A stretch of 64,000 nucleotides of DNA from Janthinobacterium rivuli (GTDB taxonomy: Bacteria; Pseudomonadota; Gammaproteobacteria; Burkholderiales; Burkholderiaceae_D). Location: NCBI RefSeq assembly GCF_029690045.1, contig NZ_CP121464.1:248001-312000 (forward strand). The letters are read 5' to 3'. The notes beneath the pieces were generated by a model that was not told where the DNA came from, searched no databases, and worked only from the letters and a program-made list of their open reading frames with translations. Of the stretch, positions 43,907 to 52,849 are shown in pieces (the first letter of the stretch is position 1; each line of letters begins with the position of its first letter). The translations under genes were made by a program, and so were the position numbers.

Positions 43907-46900
43907 ATGAAGCCTCTCGGCATCAAAGCAAAAGTCGCGCTGGCCACCAGCCTGACCTCGATCGCCATGATCGCGCTGGTCACCATGATCCAGGTGCAGC
44001 ACATGCGCGACGACTTCACCCGAGTACTGCTGAGCCAGCAGTCATCCCTGATCAGCCGCACCGCTGCCGAGCTCGACGACAAGCTGGGCATGCTGCTGCA
44101 GATCGTCACCCTGACGGCCCGGCAGCAGCCGCCGGAACTGATCGCCCGGCCCGCCCAATTGCGCGAATACTATTCGCGCCGCTCGATGCTGGTGCTGTTC
44201 GACGACGTGCTGGTGCTCGACGCGCAAGGCGCCGTCGTGGCCGACATGCCGGAAGTGCCGGGGCGCGCCGGCATCAATGTTGCCGAGCGCGAGTATTTCC
44301 AGACCGTCCTGCGCACGCGCCAGCCCATGATCACCGAACCGATGCTGGGCAAGTCGAGCGGCATGCCCATCGTGCAGATGGTGGCGCCCGTGCTCACCGC
44401 CGATGGCCAGGTGGCCGGCGTGGTGATCGGCGTGCTGCGCCTGTACAAGGACAATCTGCTGGGGCGTTTGCGCTCGGAAAAGGTCGGCAAGAGCGGCTAT
44501 TACTTCATCCTCACGCGCGGCGCCGTGCCGCGCTACGTGCTGCACCCCGATACCAGCCGTTTGCTGCAGCCGCGCCAGCCGAACGCCAATCTGACGACGA
44601 CCCAGCTGCTGAAGGAAGATGGCGAAGGCAGCATGGTCAGCACCAACAGCCGCGGCATCACGGCCGTCAACAGCTTCAAGCGCCTGAAATCGGTGAACTG
44701 GCTGCTGGCCAGCTCGCTGCCCGTCGACGATGCCTTCGAACCATTCGATGGCGTGCTGTACCGGCTGGTGCTGTGGAGCATCCTTGCCTCGCTGCTGGCC
44801 GCCTTTGTTCTGGGCTGGGTCACCGTGCGCCTGCTGTCGCCGCTGGTGCGCCTGCGCGACACCCTGCTGGCCCTGCGCACCAGCGGCAGCCGTTTCACCC
44901 CCGTGCCGGTGCAGCAGCGCGACGAGATCGGCGAACTGACGGAAGCGTTCAACGGCCTGATGAGCGAACGCGACCGCCTGCAGCAGGAACTCGAAGCGCG
45001 CGCGGCGGAGCTGGAGCAGGAACGCGACCGGGCCGAGGCGGCCAACCGCGCGAAGAGCGATTTCGTGGCCAACATGAGCCATGAAATCCGCACGCCCCTC
45101 AATGCCGTGCTGGGCATGGTGTATTTGCTGGGCAATACCAGACTCGACACGGAACAGCGCAAGTATCTGACCATGGTCAGAGTGGCGGGCCAGTCGCTGC
45201 TGGGCATCCTCAACGACGTGCTCGACTATTCGAAGATCGAGGCGCGCCGCATGGAATTGTCGCCCGTCGAATTCGACCTCGACGAAGTCATGAATACCCT
45301 GGCCACGACGATGACGATGAATGCGGGCGAAAAGGAACTGGAACTGGCCATCGCCGTCGAACCCGACGTGCCGCGGCGCCTGGTGGGCGACGCCCAGCGC
45401 CTGCAGCAAATCCTCGTCAACCTGGCCGGCAACGCCATCAAATTTACCGAGAGCGGCGAAGTGGTGGTGGCCGTCAGCCTGGCCGAGAGAGAGAGCGGCC
45501 GCGCCTGGCTGCGCTTCGAAGTGCGCGACACGGGCATCGGCATGACGGAACTGCAGCAACAGCAGCTGTTCGCCGCGTTTTCGCAGGGCGACCAGAGCAT
45601 CACGCGGCGCTTCGGCGGCACGGGCCTGGGCCTGGCCATCAGCAAGCAGCTGATCCACATGATGGGCGGCGACATCGCCGTCGCCAGCAGCGAAGGCAAG
45701 GGCAGCCGCTTCTGGTTTAGCGTGCCCTTCGAGATGCTGGCGCAGCCGGCGGAAACGCGGCGCACGCCGGCGCTGGGACAGCTGCGCCTGCTGGTGGCCG
45801 ACGACAACCGCACCACGCGCGAACTGATCGTCAAGCTGATCGAGGCGTGGGGCTGGCTGGCCGACGAAGTGGACTCCGGCTTTGCCGCCATCGAACTGTA
45901 CCGCGAACGCCTGGCCCAGCAGCAACCGTACGACGTGGTGCTGGCCGACTGGCACATGCCCGTCATGGACGGTCTGGCCACGGCCAAGGCCATCCGCCAG
46001 GCGGCCAGCGGCCAGCGCCAGCCCATCGTGGTGATGGTCAACGCCTTCGCCCGCAACCACCTGGAGGAAATCTCCAGCGCGGCCGAGGCCGACGTCGTGC
46101 TGATGAAGCCGATCACGGGATCGAGCCTGTTCGACGCCCTGCACCAGGCGCTGATTGCCAAGGACGACGGCGGCGAACAGCGCATCCTGCACCAGCCGCT
46201 GGGCACGGAACTGGCCGGCGTGCATTTCCTGCTGGTGGAAGACAATCATTTGAACCAGGCCGTGGCGCGCGGCATCCTCGAACACATGGGCGCCACCCTG
46301 GACGTGGTGGGCGACGGCTTGCAAGCCGTGGAACGGCTGCGCACGGAAGCGCTGCGCTACGACATCGTGCTGATGGACATGCAGATGCCCGTCATGGACG
46401 GTTTCAGCGCCACCCACATCATCCGCACGGAACTGCGCTTGGGCCTGCCCGTGATCGCCATGACGGCCGGCGTGCTGGCGTCCGAGCGCGAGCGTTGCAT
46501 GACGGCCGGCATCAGCGATTTCATCGCCAAGCCCGTCGTGGTGGAAGAGATGATGGAAGTCATCCTGCGCCACCTGCCCAAGCGCCCGCCAGTGCAGACG
46601 GCCGAGCCGGTGACAGTTGCCGATGAGGAAGTGTTTTCCATGGCGCCGCTGATGCGCGTGATGGGGCGCGACGCGAAGGGGCGCGGCGTGCTGCGGCGCA
46701 TGGTCGAAGACGCGCTGAACAAGGGCATGACGCCCGTGCGCGACGCCGAAACCGCGTTGCAGGCTGGCCGCCACAGCGACGTGGCGCGCATCCTGCACAG
46801 CGTGCGCGGCTCCGTCGGCACCCTGGGCACGAAACGCCTGATCCGCGCCGCGTTCGCCACCGAGGAAGCCATCGATGCGGGACGCTTTGATGAGGTGCCG

Positions 46901-46981
46901 GCGCTGCTGGCGCACACGGCGCTGGAGCTGGAACTGGTGCTGGCGGCGGCGGGGGATTGGTTGTCGAGGCTAAAAGATTAA
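43907..46981 (+). CDS. Hybrid sensor histidine kinase with two receiver domains and an HPt domain
   Basis: A protein of 1024 residues. Membrane helix 1 (about 10-28), a dCache-type periplasmic sensor (about 35-285), helix 2 (about 290-312), HAMP, and a coiled coil come first. The HisKA box [12 protein letters not shown] has His392, followed by an ATPase domain ([15 protein letters not shown]). Receiver 1 has Asp681 ([11 protein letters not shown]), receiver 2 has Asp824 ([11 protein letters not shown]), and the C-terminal HPt has His964 ([13 protein letters not shown]). All phosphorelay residues are present. No response regulator gene is adjacent, so the output is unknown. AAAGGA precedes the ATG at 43907. 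Confidence 0.93.
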   Translation: MKPLGIKAKVALATSLTSIAMIALVTMIQVQHMRDDFTRVLLSQQSSLISRTAAELDDKLGMLLQIVTLTARQQPPELIARPAQLREYYSRRSMLVLFDDVLVLDAQGAVVADMPEVPGRAGINVAEREYFQTVLRTRQPMITEPMLGKSSGMPIVQMVAPVLTADGQVAGVVIGVLRLYKDNLLGRLRSEKVGKSGYYFILTRGAVPRYVLHPDTSRLLQPRQPNANLTTTQLLKEDGEGSMVSTNSRGITAVNSFKRLKSVNWLLASSLPVDDAFEPFDGVLYRLVLWSILASLLAAFVLGWVTVRLLSPLVRLRDTLLALRTSGSRFTPVPVQQRDEIGELTEAFNGLMSERDRLQQELEARAAELEQERDRAEAANRAKSDFVANMSHEIRTPLNAVLGMVYLLGNTRLDTEQRKYLTMVRVAGQSLLGILNDVLDYSKIEARRMELSPVEFDLDEVMNTLATTMTMNAGEKELELAIAVEPDVPRRLVGDAQRLQQILVNLAGNAIKFTESGEVVVAVSLAERESGRAWLRFEVRDTGIGMTELQQQQLFAAFSQGDQSITRRFGGTGLGLAISKQLIHMMGGDIAVASSEGKGSRFWFSVPFEMLAQPAETRRTPALGQLRLLVADDNRTTRELIVKLIEAWGWLADEVDSGFAAIELYRERLAQQQPYDVVLADWHMPVMDGLATAKAIRQAASGQRQPIVVMVNAFARNHLEEISSAAEADVVLMKPITGSSLFDALHQALIAKDDGGEQRILHQPLGTELAGVHFLLVEDNHLNQAVARGILEHMGATLDVVGDGLQAVERLRTEALRYDIVLMDMQMPVMDGFSATHIIRTELRLGLPVIAMTAGVLASERERCMTAGISDFIAKPVVVEEMMEVILRHLPKRPPVQTAEPVTVADEEVFSMAPLMRVMGRDAKGRGVLRRMVEDALNKGMTPVRDAETALQAGRHSDVARILHSVRGSVGTLGTKRLIRAAFATEEAIDAGRFDEVPALLAHTALELELVLAAAGDWLSRLKD

Positions 46982-46985
46982 AAAG

Positions 46986-47075
46986 GTAGGTCGGATTAGC
47001 GGTGGCACGCCGCGTAATCCGACAACATTGTTGGCGGATCATGTCGGATTACGCGCAAGCGCTAATCCGACCTAC
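46986..47075. repeat. Paired palindromic repeat, copy B
   Basis: The first unit (46986-47023, GTAGGTCGGATTA ... TAATCCGAC) is followed after 19 bases by the inverted unit (47043-47075, ending in TAATCCGACCTAC), the same head-out arrangement as copy A. It fills the gap between the hybrid kinase gene and the convergent modE gene. Confidence 0.88.
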
Positions 47076-47077
47076 GC

Positions 47078-47902
47078 TTATGCGGGTACGCCCAGAATCA
47101 CGCTCGACGCCTTGAACATCGCCGTCACGCTGCTGCCAAGCGCGATGCCCAGGTCGGTACTGCTCTGATTCGTGATGATGGCGGCAATCGTGCCGCCGCG
47201 CGGCAGGTCCAGCACCACTTCCGTATTGACGGCGCCCGTCTGCACGCGCGTCACCGTGCCGGCCAGCTGGTTGCGCGCGGAAAAGCGCGCGCCTTCGCTG
47301 TCGGTCACGAGGATGATGGACGAAGCCTTGATCAGCGCGAACGCTTCCGCGCCCGGCACCAGGCCCAGGCTGGCGCTGCTGCCCTGCGTGACGATGGCCA
47401 CGATGTGCTGTCCGCCCGGTAATTCCAGGGTGACTTCGTCGTTGACGGCGCCCTGTTTCAGTTCGGCCACCTTGCCCAGGAATTGATTGCGCGCCGTCGT
47501 TTTCATGGCCATTCTCCGTATGAGTAAAAGATCGTCGGCGATGCCTTCGGCCTGGCTGCCCAACTGGCGCAGGTAGCGCGCATGCTCGCGCTCGATGATG
47601 CGGAAATTGTCGACCAGCTGGCGTCCCCGTGGCGTGAGCCGCGTGCCGCCGCCGCCCTTGCCGCCCGTCAGGCGCTCGACCAGCGGTTCGCCGGCCAGGT
47701 TGTTCATCGCGTCGATGGCATCCCAGGCCGCCTTGTAGCTCATCTTGACGAGCTTGGCCGCCTGCGTGATGGAGCCGCATTCGGCGATGGCGCCCAGCAA
47801 TTCCACCCTGCCGGCGCCGCCCAGGTTTTCTCCGCCCACCGTCATCCATACCGAGCCTTCTAGGCCGATTTCCGCTGCCGCTGATTTATCCAATGCGTTC
47901 AC
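47078..47902 (-). CDS. modE: Molybdate-responsive transcriptional regulator ModE
   Basis: A protein of 274 residues from GTG 47902, overlapping the modC end by 17 bases. The N-terminal winged helix (GAIAECGSITQAAKLVKMSYKAAWDAIDAMNN) is followed by two tandem mop/TOBE molybdate-binding domains (about 135-205 and 206-274), each with the ARNQLxGxV and TNxSSxxLGLxxGxxxxAxxKASSVIL pattern. With molybdate bound it represses modABC. An ATG at 47845 is an alternative but would cut the expected N-terminus. It is unusual in lying after modC in the same direction. Confidence 0.93.
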   Translation of the reverse strand: MNALDKSAAAEIGLEGSVWMTVGGENLGGAGRVELLGAIAECGSITQAAKLVKMSYKAAWDAIDAMNNLAGEPLVERLTGGKGGGGTRLTPRGRQLVDNFRIIEREHARYLRQLGSQAEGIADDLLLIRRMAMKTTARNQFLGKVAELKQGAVNDEVTLELPGGQHIVAIVTQGSSASLGLVPGAEAFALIKASSIILVTDSEGARFSARNQLAGTVTRVQTGAVNTEVVLDLPRGGTIAAIITNQSSTDLGIALGSSVTAMFKASSVILGVPA

Positions 47903-48596
47903 CCAATGCCATGTGGTCTTCCCTGTTATCGATCTGTCCGTCGCGCAAGTACAGCACGTGCTCGCCCAGGATGCGCGCATCTTCCGGATCGTGCGTGATC
48001 AGGATCATGGGCACGTCCAGACGCTGCTGCCACTGGCTCAGCTCCAGGCGCATTTTGACACGCAGGGCCGGATCGAGGGCGGCAAACGGCTCGTCGAGCA
48101 GCAGCGCGCTCGGCTCGGCCACGAGCGCCCTCGCCAGCGCCACCCGCTGGCGCTGGCCTCCGGACAACTCGTCGGGGAACTGATGCGCCAGTTCCTGCAA
48201 GTGGAAGGCATCGAGCCAATGCTCGACTTTCTGCAATTTTTCGCGCGCGCGCGGGTTGAACCAGCCGCGCGCCAGGCCGAAGCCCACGTTCTGGCGCACC
48301 GTCAGATGCGGGAACAGCGCGTAATCCTGGAACAGGTAGGCGACATTGCGCTGCTGCGGCGGCAGATTGATGCCGGCGGCCGAATCGAACAGGGTGCGCC
48401 CGTTCAGGCGGATATGGCCTGCATCAGGCGTGAAGAGTCCGGCAATGGCTTTCAGGGTCATGCTCTTGCCGGCGCCGGACGGGCCATACATGGCGATGCG
48501 CTGGCTGCCGGAGGTGCATCGCACCTGCAGGTCGAAACGGCGTTTGCCGGAGCGCAAGGTGGCGCGGAGGTCGAGGTCGAGTTGCATAGTGGTCAT
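47886..48596 (-). CDS. modC: Molybdate ABC transporter ATP-binding protein
   Basis: A protein of 236 residues with Walker A GPSGAGKS (about 39-46), signature LSGGQRQRVALARAL, Walker B ALLLDEPFAALD and the H-loop His in ILITHDPEDA. The C-terminal mop domain of longer ModC proteins is absent. The start overlaps the modB stop (ATGA). It powers molybdate import with ModB. Confidence 0.93.
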   Translation of the reverse strand: MTTMQLDLDLRATLRSGKRRFDLQVRCTSGSQRIAMYGPSGAGKSMTLKAIAGLFTPDAGHIRLNGRTLFDSAAGINLPPQQRNVAYLFQDYALFPHLTVRQNVGFGLARGWFNPRAREKLQKVEHWLDAFHLQELAHQFPDELSGGQRQRVALARALVAEPSALLLDEPFAALDPALRVKMRLELSQWQQRLDVPMILITHDPEDARILGEHVLYLRDGQIDNREDHMALGERIG

Positions 48597-49264
48597 TTAT
48601 GAGCGACGCGCCCGGGCGCCAGGCGACCAGCAGTCAGCAGCACCACGATACAGACCAGGGAGGTGATCAAGACCAGCGTATTGGCCAAGTCATCCTTGCC
48701 CGCCTGCACGGCTTCAAACACGGCCACCGACAGGGTTTGCGTCTTGCCGGGGATGCTGCCGGCCACCATCAGGGTGGCGCCGAACTCACCCAGCGCGCGC
48801 ACAAAACCCAGCAGCACGCCGGCCAGGATGCCGCGCCAGGCCAGTGGCAACGTGACGCGAAAGAAAATCGCCAGCTCGGAAATGCCCAACACGCGGGCCG
48901 CCTGCTCGAGCTGGCCGTCGACGGCCTCGAAGGCGGCGCGCGCGGGCTTGAAGACGAGGGGAAAGGCGACCACGGTGGAAGCGATCACGGCGCCCTGCCA
49001 CGTAAAGATGAGGTTGATGCCGAAGTTGTCCTGCAGCCAGATACCCAAGGTGCCGCGCCGGCCCAGCAGCACCAGCAGGTAATAGCCGAGCACGGTCGGC
49101 GGCATCACCATCGGCAGGGTCAACAGGGCGTCGAGCAGCTCGCGCCCGGGAAAACGCGTGCGCGCCAGCAGATAGCCCGTGCCGATGCCGAGCAACAAGT
49201 TGAGCGCCGTGGCCCATGCCGCCACTTTGAGCGACAGGGCCAGCGCGGTCCAGGCGATATCCAT
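48593..49264 (-). CDS. modB: Molybdate ABC transporter permease
   Basis: A protein of 223 residues with five to six helices. The EAA loop that contacts ModC reads EQAARVLGISELAIFFRVTLPLAWRGI, with G in the standard place. LPMVMPPTVLGYYLLVLLGRRG is typical of ModB. It lies 15 bases after modA and overlaps modC by four bases. Confidence 0.95.
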   Translation of the reverse strand: MDIAWTALALSLKVAAWATALNLLLGIGTGYLLARTRFPGRELLDALLTLPMVMPPTVLGYYLLVLLGRRGTLGIWLQDNFGINLIFTWQGAVIASTVVAFPLVFKPARAAFEAVDGQLEQAARVLGISELAIFFRVTLPLAWRGILAGVLLGFVRALGEFGATLMVAGSIPGKTQTLSVAVFEAVQAGKDDLANTLVLITSLVCIVVLLTAGRLAPGRVAHK

Positions 49265-49279
49265 GTGCAGTCGTTTGCT

Positions 49280-50038
49280 TTATGGCTTTTTAAATCCGTA
49301 CTTGGCGAGGATGGCTTGCGCCGGCGCCGTCTGCAAATAGCTGACAAAACGCTTCGCTTCGGCCGCATTGCCGCTGCCCTTGATGGTGGCGATCGGGTAC
49401 AGCACGGGCGCTTCCAATGGCACCTCCAGCACCACGTTGACCTTGCCTTTCATGATGGCCGCGTCGGTGGCGTAGACAAAGCCCGCATCGACTTCGCCGC
49501 GCGCCACGTAGTCGAGCGACTGGCGCACGTTCTGCGTGCCGATGGCCTTCGCTTGCACGGCGTCCCACAGCTTCGCCTTCTTCAAGGCGCCTTCGGAGTA
49601 ACGGCCGACGGGCACGCTGGCCGGGTTGGCGATGGCCACGCGGGTCACATCCTTGTGCGTCAGATCCGTCAGGCTCTTGATGCCCAACTTGCTATCGTGC
49701 GGCACGATCAGCACCAGGCTGTTGCCGACGAAGTCCATGCGGTCGGCCGGCAAGACGAGGCCCTGCTTTTGCGCCGCATCCATGGTTTCCTGGTCGGCCG
49801 AGGCAAACACGTCCACGGGCGCGCCCTTGACGATCTGCTGCAGCAGCACGCCCGAGGCGGCGAAGTTCAGGGATACCTTGCTGCCCGGATACTGCGCCTC
49901 GTAGCTTTGCGCCGCATCCTTGAACGCATTCGTCAGGCTGGCCGCGGCCGACACGACCACTTCGCCGGCAAGGGCGGAGGTGGCGGCGGTGGCGAGAAGA
50001 GCGGTGCCAAACAGGCGGGCGAGGGAGGTGAGGCGCAT
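49280..50038 (-). CDS. modA: Molybdate-binding periplasmic protein
   Basis: A protein of 252 residues with a signal peptide ending in SALA (about residue 24). Molybdate-binding segments include VSAAASLTNAFKDAA, NFAASGVLLQQIVKGAPVDVFASAD and GFVYATDAAI. The ATG at 50038 follows AGGAT; the in-frame ATG ten codons upstream is less likely. It is the first gene of modABC-modE, with a ModE box upstream. Confidence 0.95.
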   Translation of the reverse strand: MRLTSLARLFGTALLATAATSALAGEVVVSAAASLTNAFKDAAQSYEAQYPGSKVSLNFAASGVLLQQIVKGAPVDVFASADQETMDAAQKQGLVLPADRMDFVGNSLVLIVPHDSKLGIKSLTDLTHKDVTRVAIANPASVPVGRYSEGALKKAKLWDAVQAKAIGTQNVRQSLDYVARGEVDAGFVYATDAAIMKGKVNVVLEVPLEAPVLYPIATIKGSGNAAEAKRFVSYLQTAPAQAILAKYGFKKP

Positions 50039-50072
50039 GGTCGTATCCTGTAAAGTGAACGGTGACAAGGAG

Positions 50073-50096
50073 CGTAATATACACGGATATATAGCG
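50073..50096 (-). promoter_or_regulatory. ModE-binding site upstream of modA
   Basis: The near-palindrome CGTAATATA ... TATATAGCG matches the ModE consensus (CG, TATATA half sites, 6-8-base spacer). It lies 35-58 bases upstream of the modA start, where bound ModE would block transcription. Confidence 0.8.
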
Positions 50097-50196
50097 TTCT
50101 GCCATCGCCTAGGTCAAGGCAATGCCAATGGCATTGACAGTTGAGGATAGCCGGACTATTTTTAACAAGAATATCCACTATTTCCAGGGTTAAACG

Positions 50197-50979
50197 ATGG
50201 GATATGCGGCGATACTGCTTGGCCCCTCGATGCTGCTGGCGGTCATTCTCCTGGCATTGGCCATCGAGAAGCGCCATCCCCTGGAACAGCAGCCTGCGGG
50301 CGCGTCGCGCTTCAATCTGGCATATATGGTCATCTATGCCGCCAGCGGCGCCATGCTGGCTCCGCTCACGGCCATCGTCACGGTGCGGCTGGTCAATGCG
50401 GCCGGAGGCGGGCTCATCGATCTCGACGCGTCAGGCTCGATGCTGGCGCCGGCATTCATCGTGTATGCCTTCTGCATGGATTTTCTGGAATACGCCTTTC
50501 ATCGCGTGCAACACCGCATACCCGCCCTGTGGGCCATGCATTCCTTCCATCACAGCGATACGGCAATGAATGCCAGCACCACGACCAGGCACTATTGGGC
50601 CGAAGCGGGCATCAAGGCACTGACTATCTATCTGCTTGCGGGGATCTTGTTCAAGACCAACATGGTGATTTTGGGAATGTACGGAATCCTGGGCTTGTAT
50701 CATGTTTTCCCGCATATGAATGTCCGGGTCGGCTTTGGCCGCTGCTGGATGTTGTTCAATTCACCGCAGTACCATCGCGTTCATCACTCTGTGCAAGCGG
50801 AACATTTCAACCGTAATTTCGCAGGGCTGTTCCCCGTCTTCGACCGGCTGTTCGGCACCCACCATATTCCACGCGCGGGAGAATATCCACCGACGGGTCT
50901 GGACACGGGCAAGGCGCCGGGAACCTTGCTTGACGCGCTGACGTGGCCAGTGCGCAGCAAGGCCCGGCCCGTCCCCTAG
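50197..50979 (+). CDS. Sterol desaturase/fatty acid hydroxylase family membrane protein
   Basis: A protein of 260 residues with four to five helices and the full set of di-iron histidine clusters: HRVQH, HSFHH and HRVHH, with another His in YHVFPHMN. These non-haem di-iron enzymes hydroxylate or desaturate lipids in the membrane. The bacterial substrate cannot be told from sequence. It is divergent from modA across the ModE box and stands alone. Confidence 0.9.
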   Translation: MGYAAILLGPSMLLAVILLALAIEKRHPLEQQPAGASRFNLAYMVIYAASGAMLAPLTAIVTVRLVNAAGGGLIDLDASGSMLAPAFIVYAFCMDFLEYAFHRVQHRIPALWAMHSFHHSDTAMNASTTTRHYWAEAGIKALTIYLLAGILFKTNMVILGMYGILGLYHVFPHMNVRVGFGRCWMLFNSPQYHRVHHSVQAEHFNRNFAGLFPVFDRLFGTHHIPRAGEYPPTGLDTGKAPGTLLDALTWPVRSKARPVP

Positions 50980-50982
50980 ACC

Positions 50983-51987
50983 CTAGACGCGCGCCGCCGC
51001 CGCCTCGTCGCGCCGCGCATACCGTTGCGCAATCACGGCGCAAATCATCAGCTGAATCTGGTGGAACAGCATCAGCGGCAGAATCACCATGCCCAGCGAA
51101 CGCGTGGAAAACAGCACCTTGGCCATGGGCACGCCGCTGGCCAGGCTTTTCTTCGAGGCGCAAAAGACGATGGCGATTTCGTCTTCCTTGTTGAACCCCA
51201 GGCGGCGGCTGACAAAGGTGGAAATACCCAACACCAGCGCCAGCAGCAGGGTGCTGATCAGGCCCAGCGCGACCAGCGTTTCCACCGAAATCGTATGCCA
51301 CAGGCCTTCGCTGACGGCTTCGCTGAAGGCTGTGTAAACCACCAGCAAGATCGAACCCTGGTCGACGTATTTCAGGGTGGCTTTGTGGCGGTCGACCCAG
51401 CGGCCGATCCAGCGACGCAGGAACTGGCCGGCCAAAAACGGCAACAGCAGCTGCATGACGATGGACAGCACGGCGTCCACCGACGACTTGCTTTCCGCGC
51501 CCTTGGCCACCAACAAGCCGACGAGGATGGGGGCGAGGAAAATGCCGATGAAGTTCGAGGCCGAGGCGCTGCAGATGGCGGCCGGCACGTTGCCGCGCGC
51601 CATGGCCGTCATGGCGATCGACGATTGTACCGTGGACGGTAATGCGCACAGAAACAAGATGCCCATGTACAGGTCGGGCGTGAGAAACGTCAGCGCCAGC
51701 GGGCGCAGGGCCAGACCCAGCAGCGGAAACAGGACAAAAGTGCTGGCCAGCACCAGCAAGTGCAGGCGCCAGTGCATGGCGCCGGCCACCACGGCTTCGC
51801 GCGACAGCTTGGCACCATGCAGGAAGAATAGGGCGCCGATGGCGACGGTGGTAATGTTGCCGAAGACCACGGCCGTCTGGCCCGTGCAGGGCAGGAAAGT
51901 GGCCAGCGCCACGGTGACGAGCAGGGCGAGGGTGAAATTATCGGGTTTCATATTGCGCAGCAGGGCAGCGGGAGAAAAAGAAGACAT
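50983..51987 (-). CDS. yfeH: Bile acid:sodium symporter family protein (YfeH-like)
   Basis: A protein of 334 residues with nine to ten helices of the SBF-like (BASS) fold. ALPSTVQSSIAMTAMARGN and CSASASNFIGIFLAPILVG are the family cross-over motifs; FCASKKSLASGVPMAKVLF is the second. Substrates of YfeH-type members are unknown. It ends three bases from the convergent fatty-acid hydroxylase gene. Confidence 0.92.
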   Translation of the reverse strand: MSSFSPAALLRNMKPDNFTLALLVTVALATFLPCTGQTAVVFGNITTVAIGALFFLHGAKLSREAVVAGAMHWRLHLLVLASTFVLFPLLGLALRPLALTFLTPDLYMGILFLCALPSTVQSSIAMTAMARGNVPAAICSASASNFIGIFLAPILVGLLVAKGAESKSSVDAVLSIVMQLLLPFLAGQFLRRWIGRWVDRHKATLKYVDQGSILLVVYTAFSEAVSEGLWHTISVETLVALGLISTLLLALVLGISTFVSRRLGFNKEDEIAIVFCASKKSLASGVPMAKVLFSTRSLGMVILPLMLFHQIQLMICAVIAQRYARRDEAAAARV

Positions 51988-52150
51988 GCGGTAGCCTGGT
52001 AACGGTGCAGCCTTGCAACAGCATGCTGTGCCGGGGATGACAAACAGCGCCGGGAGCGGCGCCAGTGCTGGCTATTCTACCTGCATTGTCCGGCTCCTTG
52101 CCCAGCTCCTTGCCTGGCGGCATGGCTTGCCCGGTAAAACCACGCGGGCA

Positions 52151-52178
52151 AAAAAATGCCCTGTCCGCAGACAGGGCA
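52151..52178 (-). terminator. Intrinsic terminator of the BON-domain gene
   Basis: TGCCCTGTC and GACAGGGCA form a perfect 9-bp stem with a four-base loop, followed on the minus strand by six T, about 30 bases after the BON gene stop. Confidence 0.9.
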
Positions 52179-52206
52179 ACCCGGAGTAAAGTACAGCGCG
52201 AGGGGA

Positions 52207-52569
52207 TTAGCCGGCGGCTTTGACTTTCAGCTCGTTCTTGATTTCTTTCACGCCGCTCACGGAAGCGACGATCTGCACGACGCGGTCACCCGCTTCGGCG
52301 CTCGGCACGTCGCCCGACAGAACGACCACGCCTTGCTGGGTTGCAACCTTGACTGGCAGGGCAGCGGCTTGCGCATCGGCGCTCAGGGCGGCCTTGGCCG
52401 AGGAAGTGATGGTTTCATCAGGGACGGCGGCGGCGGCATTGGCGGCCACGACGGTGTCAGCAGGAGCTTGTGCTTTTGGTGCGGAGTCAGCGGCATGCGA
52501 AGCGGTGATCGAGGCGCCCGACAGTACGATTGCGGCGACCAGGGTATTGAACAGTTTCGATGTTTGCAT
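52207..52569 (-). CDS. Periplasmic BON-domain protein under a sigma-54 promoter
   Basis: A protein of 120 residues with a signal peptide (about residues 1-27, cleaved after SHA), an Ala/Pro-rich linker, and one BON domain (about 50-120, SSAKAALSADAQAAALPVKV, GVVVLSGDVPSAEAGDRVVQI, VKEIKNELKV), like half of OsmY. BON domains bind membranes, and such proteins support the envelope under stress. The ATG at 52569 has GAGAGGA upstream; a start at 52620 would leave the signal peptide internal. It has its own sigma-54 promoter and terminator, next to the GlrR gene. Confidence 0.88.
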   Translation of the reverse strand: MQTSKLFNTLVAAIVLSGASITASHAADSAPKAQAPADTVVAANAAAAVPDETITSSAKAALSADAQAAALPVKVATQQGVVVLSGDVPSAEAGDRVVQIVASVSGVKEIKNELKVKAAG

Positions 52570-52645
52570 GGTAGTTCCTCTCAATGAAGTTAAAAGCTTC
52601 TTACTTGGATAAAGCAACACTTTGAAGCGTCACATCTACCCATAC

Positions 52646-52661
52646 AGCAAGCACCGTGCCA
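52646..52661 (-). promoter_or_regulatory. Sigma-54 promoter of the BON-domain gene
   Basis: On the minus strand TGGCAC-GGTGC-TTGCT matches the sigma-54 consensus (GG at -24, GC at -12, correct spacing) exactly. Transcription should start near 52636, giving a leader of about 67 bases to the ATG at 52569. Confidence 0.9.
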
Positions 52662-52754
52662 GCTTTTAAATTCCATTTAAAATCAAAGACTTAGATTCAC
52701 ACTCGATTTTGCCAGCCCATTTCGCGGCGATCTGGCCGAAAAAACGGGGCTTTT

Positions 52755-52772
52755 TGTCGCCAGACAGCGACA
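52755..52772. promoter_or_regulatory. GlrR-type activator site 1
   Basis: TGTC-N10-GACA, with the longer palindrome TGTCGC ... GCGACA, lies about 128 bases upstream of the predicted sigma-54 transcript start. E. coli GlrR (QseF) binds TGTC-N10-GACA. Confidence 0.82.
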
Positions 52773-52831
52773 AGGTATGGCAACAATATCAATGTTTCCA
52801 GATAAGTCGTTGATTATGAATACTTTATTTT

Positions 52832-52849
52832 TGTCGCTATTCAGCGACA
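52832..52849. promoter_or_regulatory. GlrR-type activator site 2
   Basis: A second TGTC-N10-GACA (TGTCGC ... GCGACA) 77 bp from site 1 and about 205 bases upstream of the predicted start. It overlaps the last codons and stop of glrR itself. Confidence 0.82.

Noticed and set aside
44042..46915. A 957-codon open frame on the minus strand opposite the hybrid kinase
   Set aside because: It is a shadow frame produced by GC-rich codon bias; its translation is His/Arg/Gln/Ala-rich low-complexity sequence without domains, while the plus strand encodes a complete hybrid kinase.
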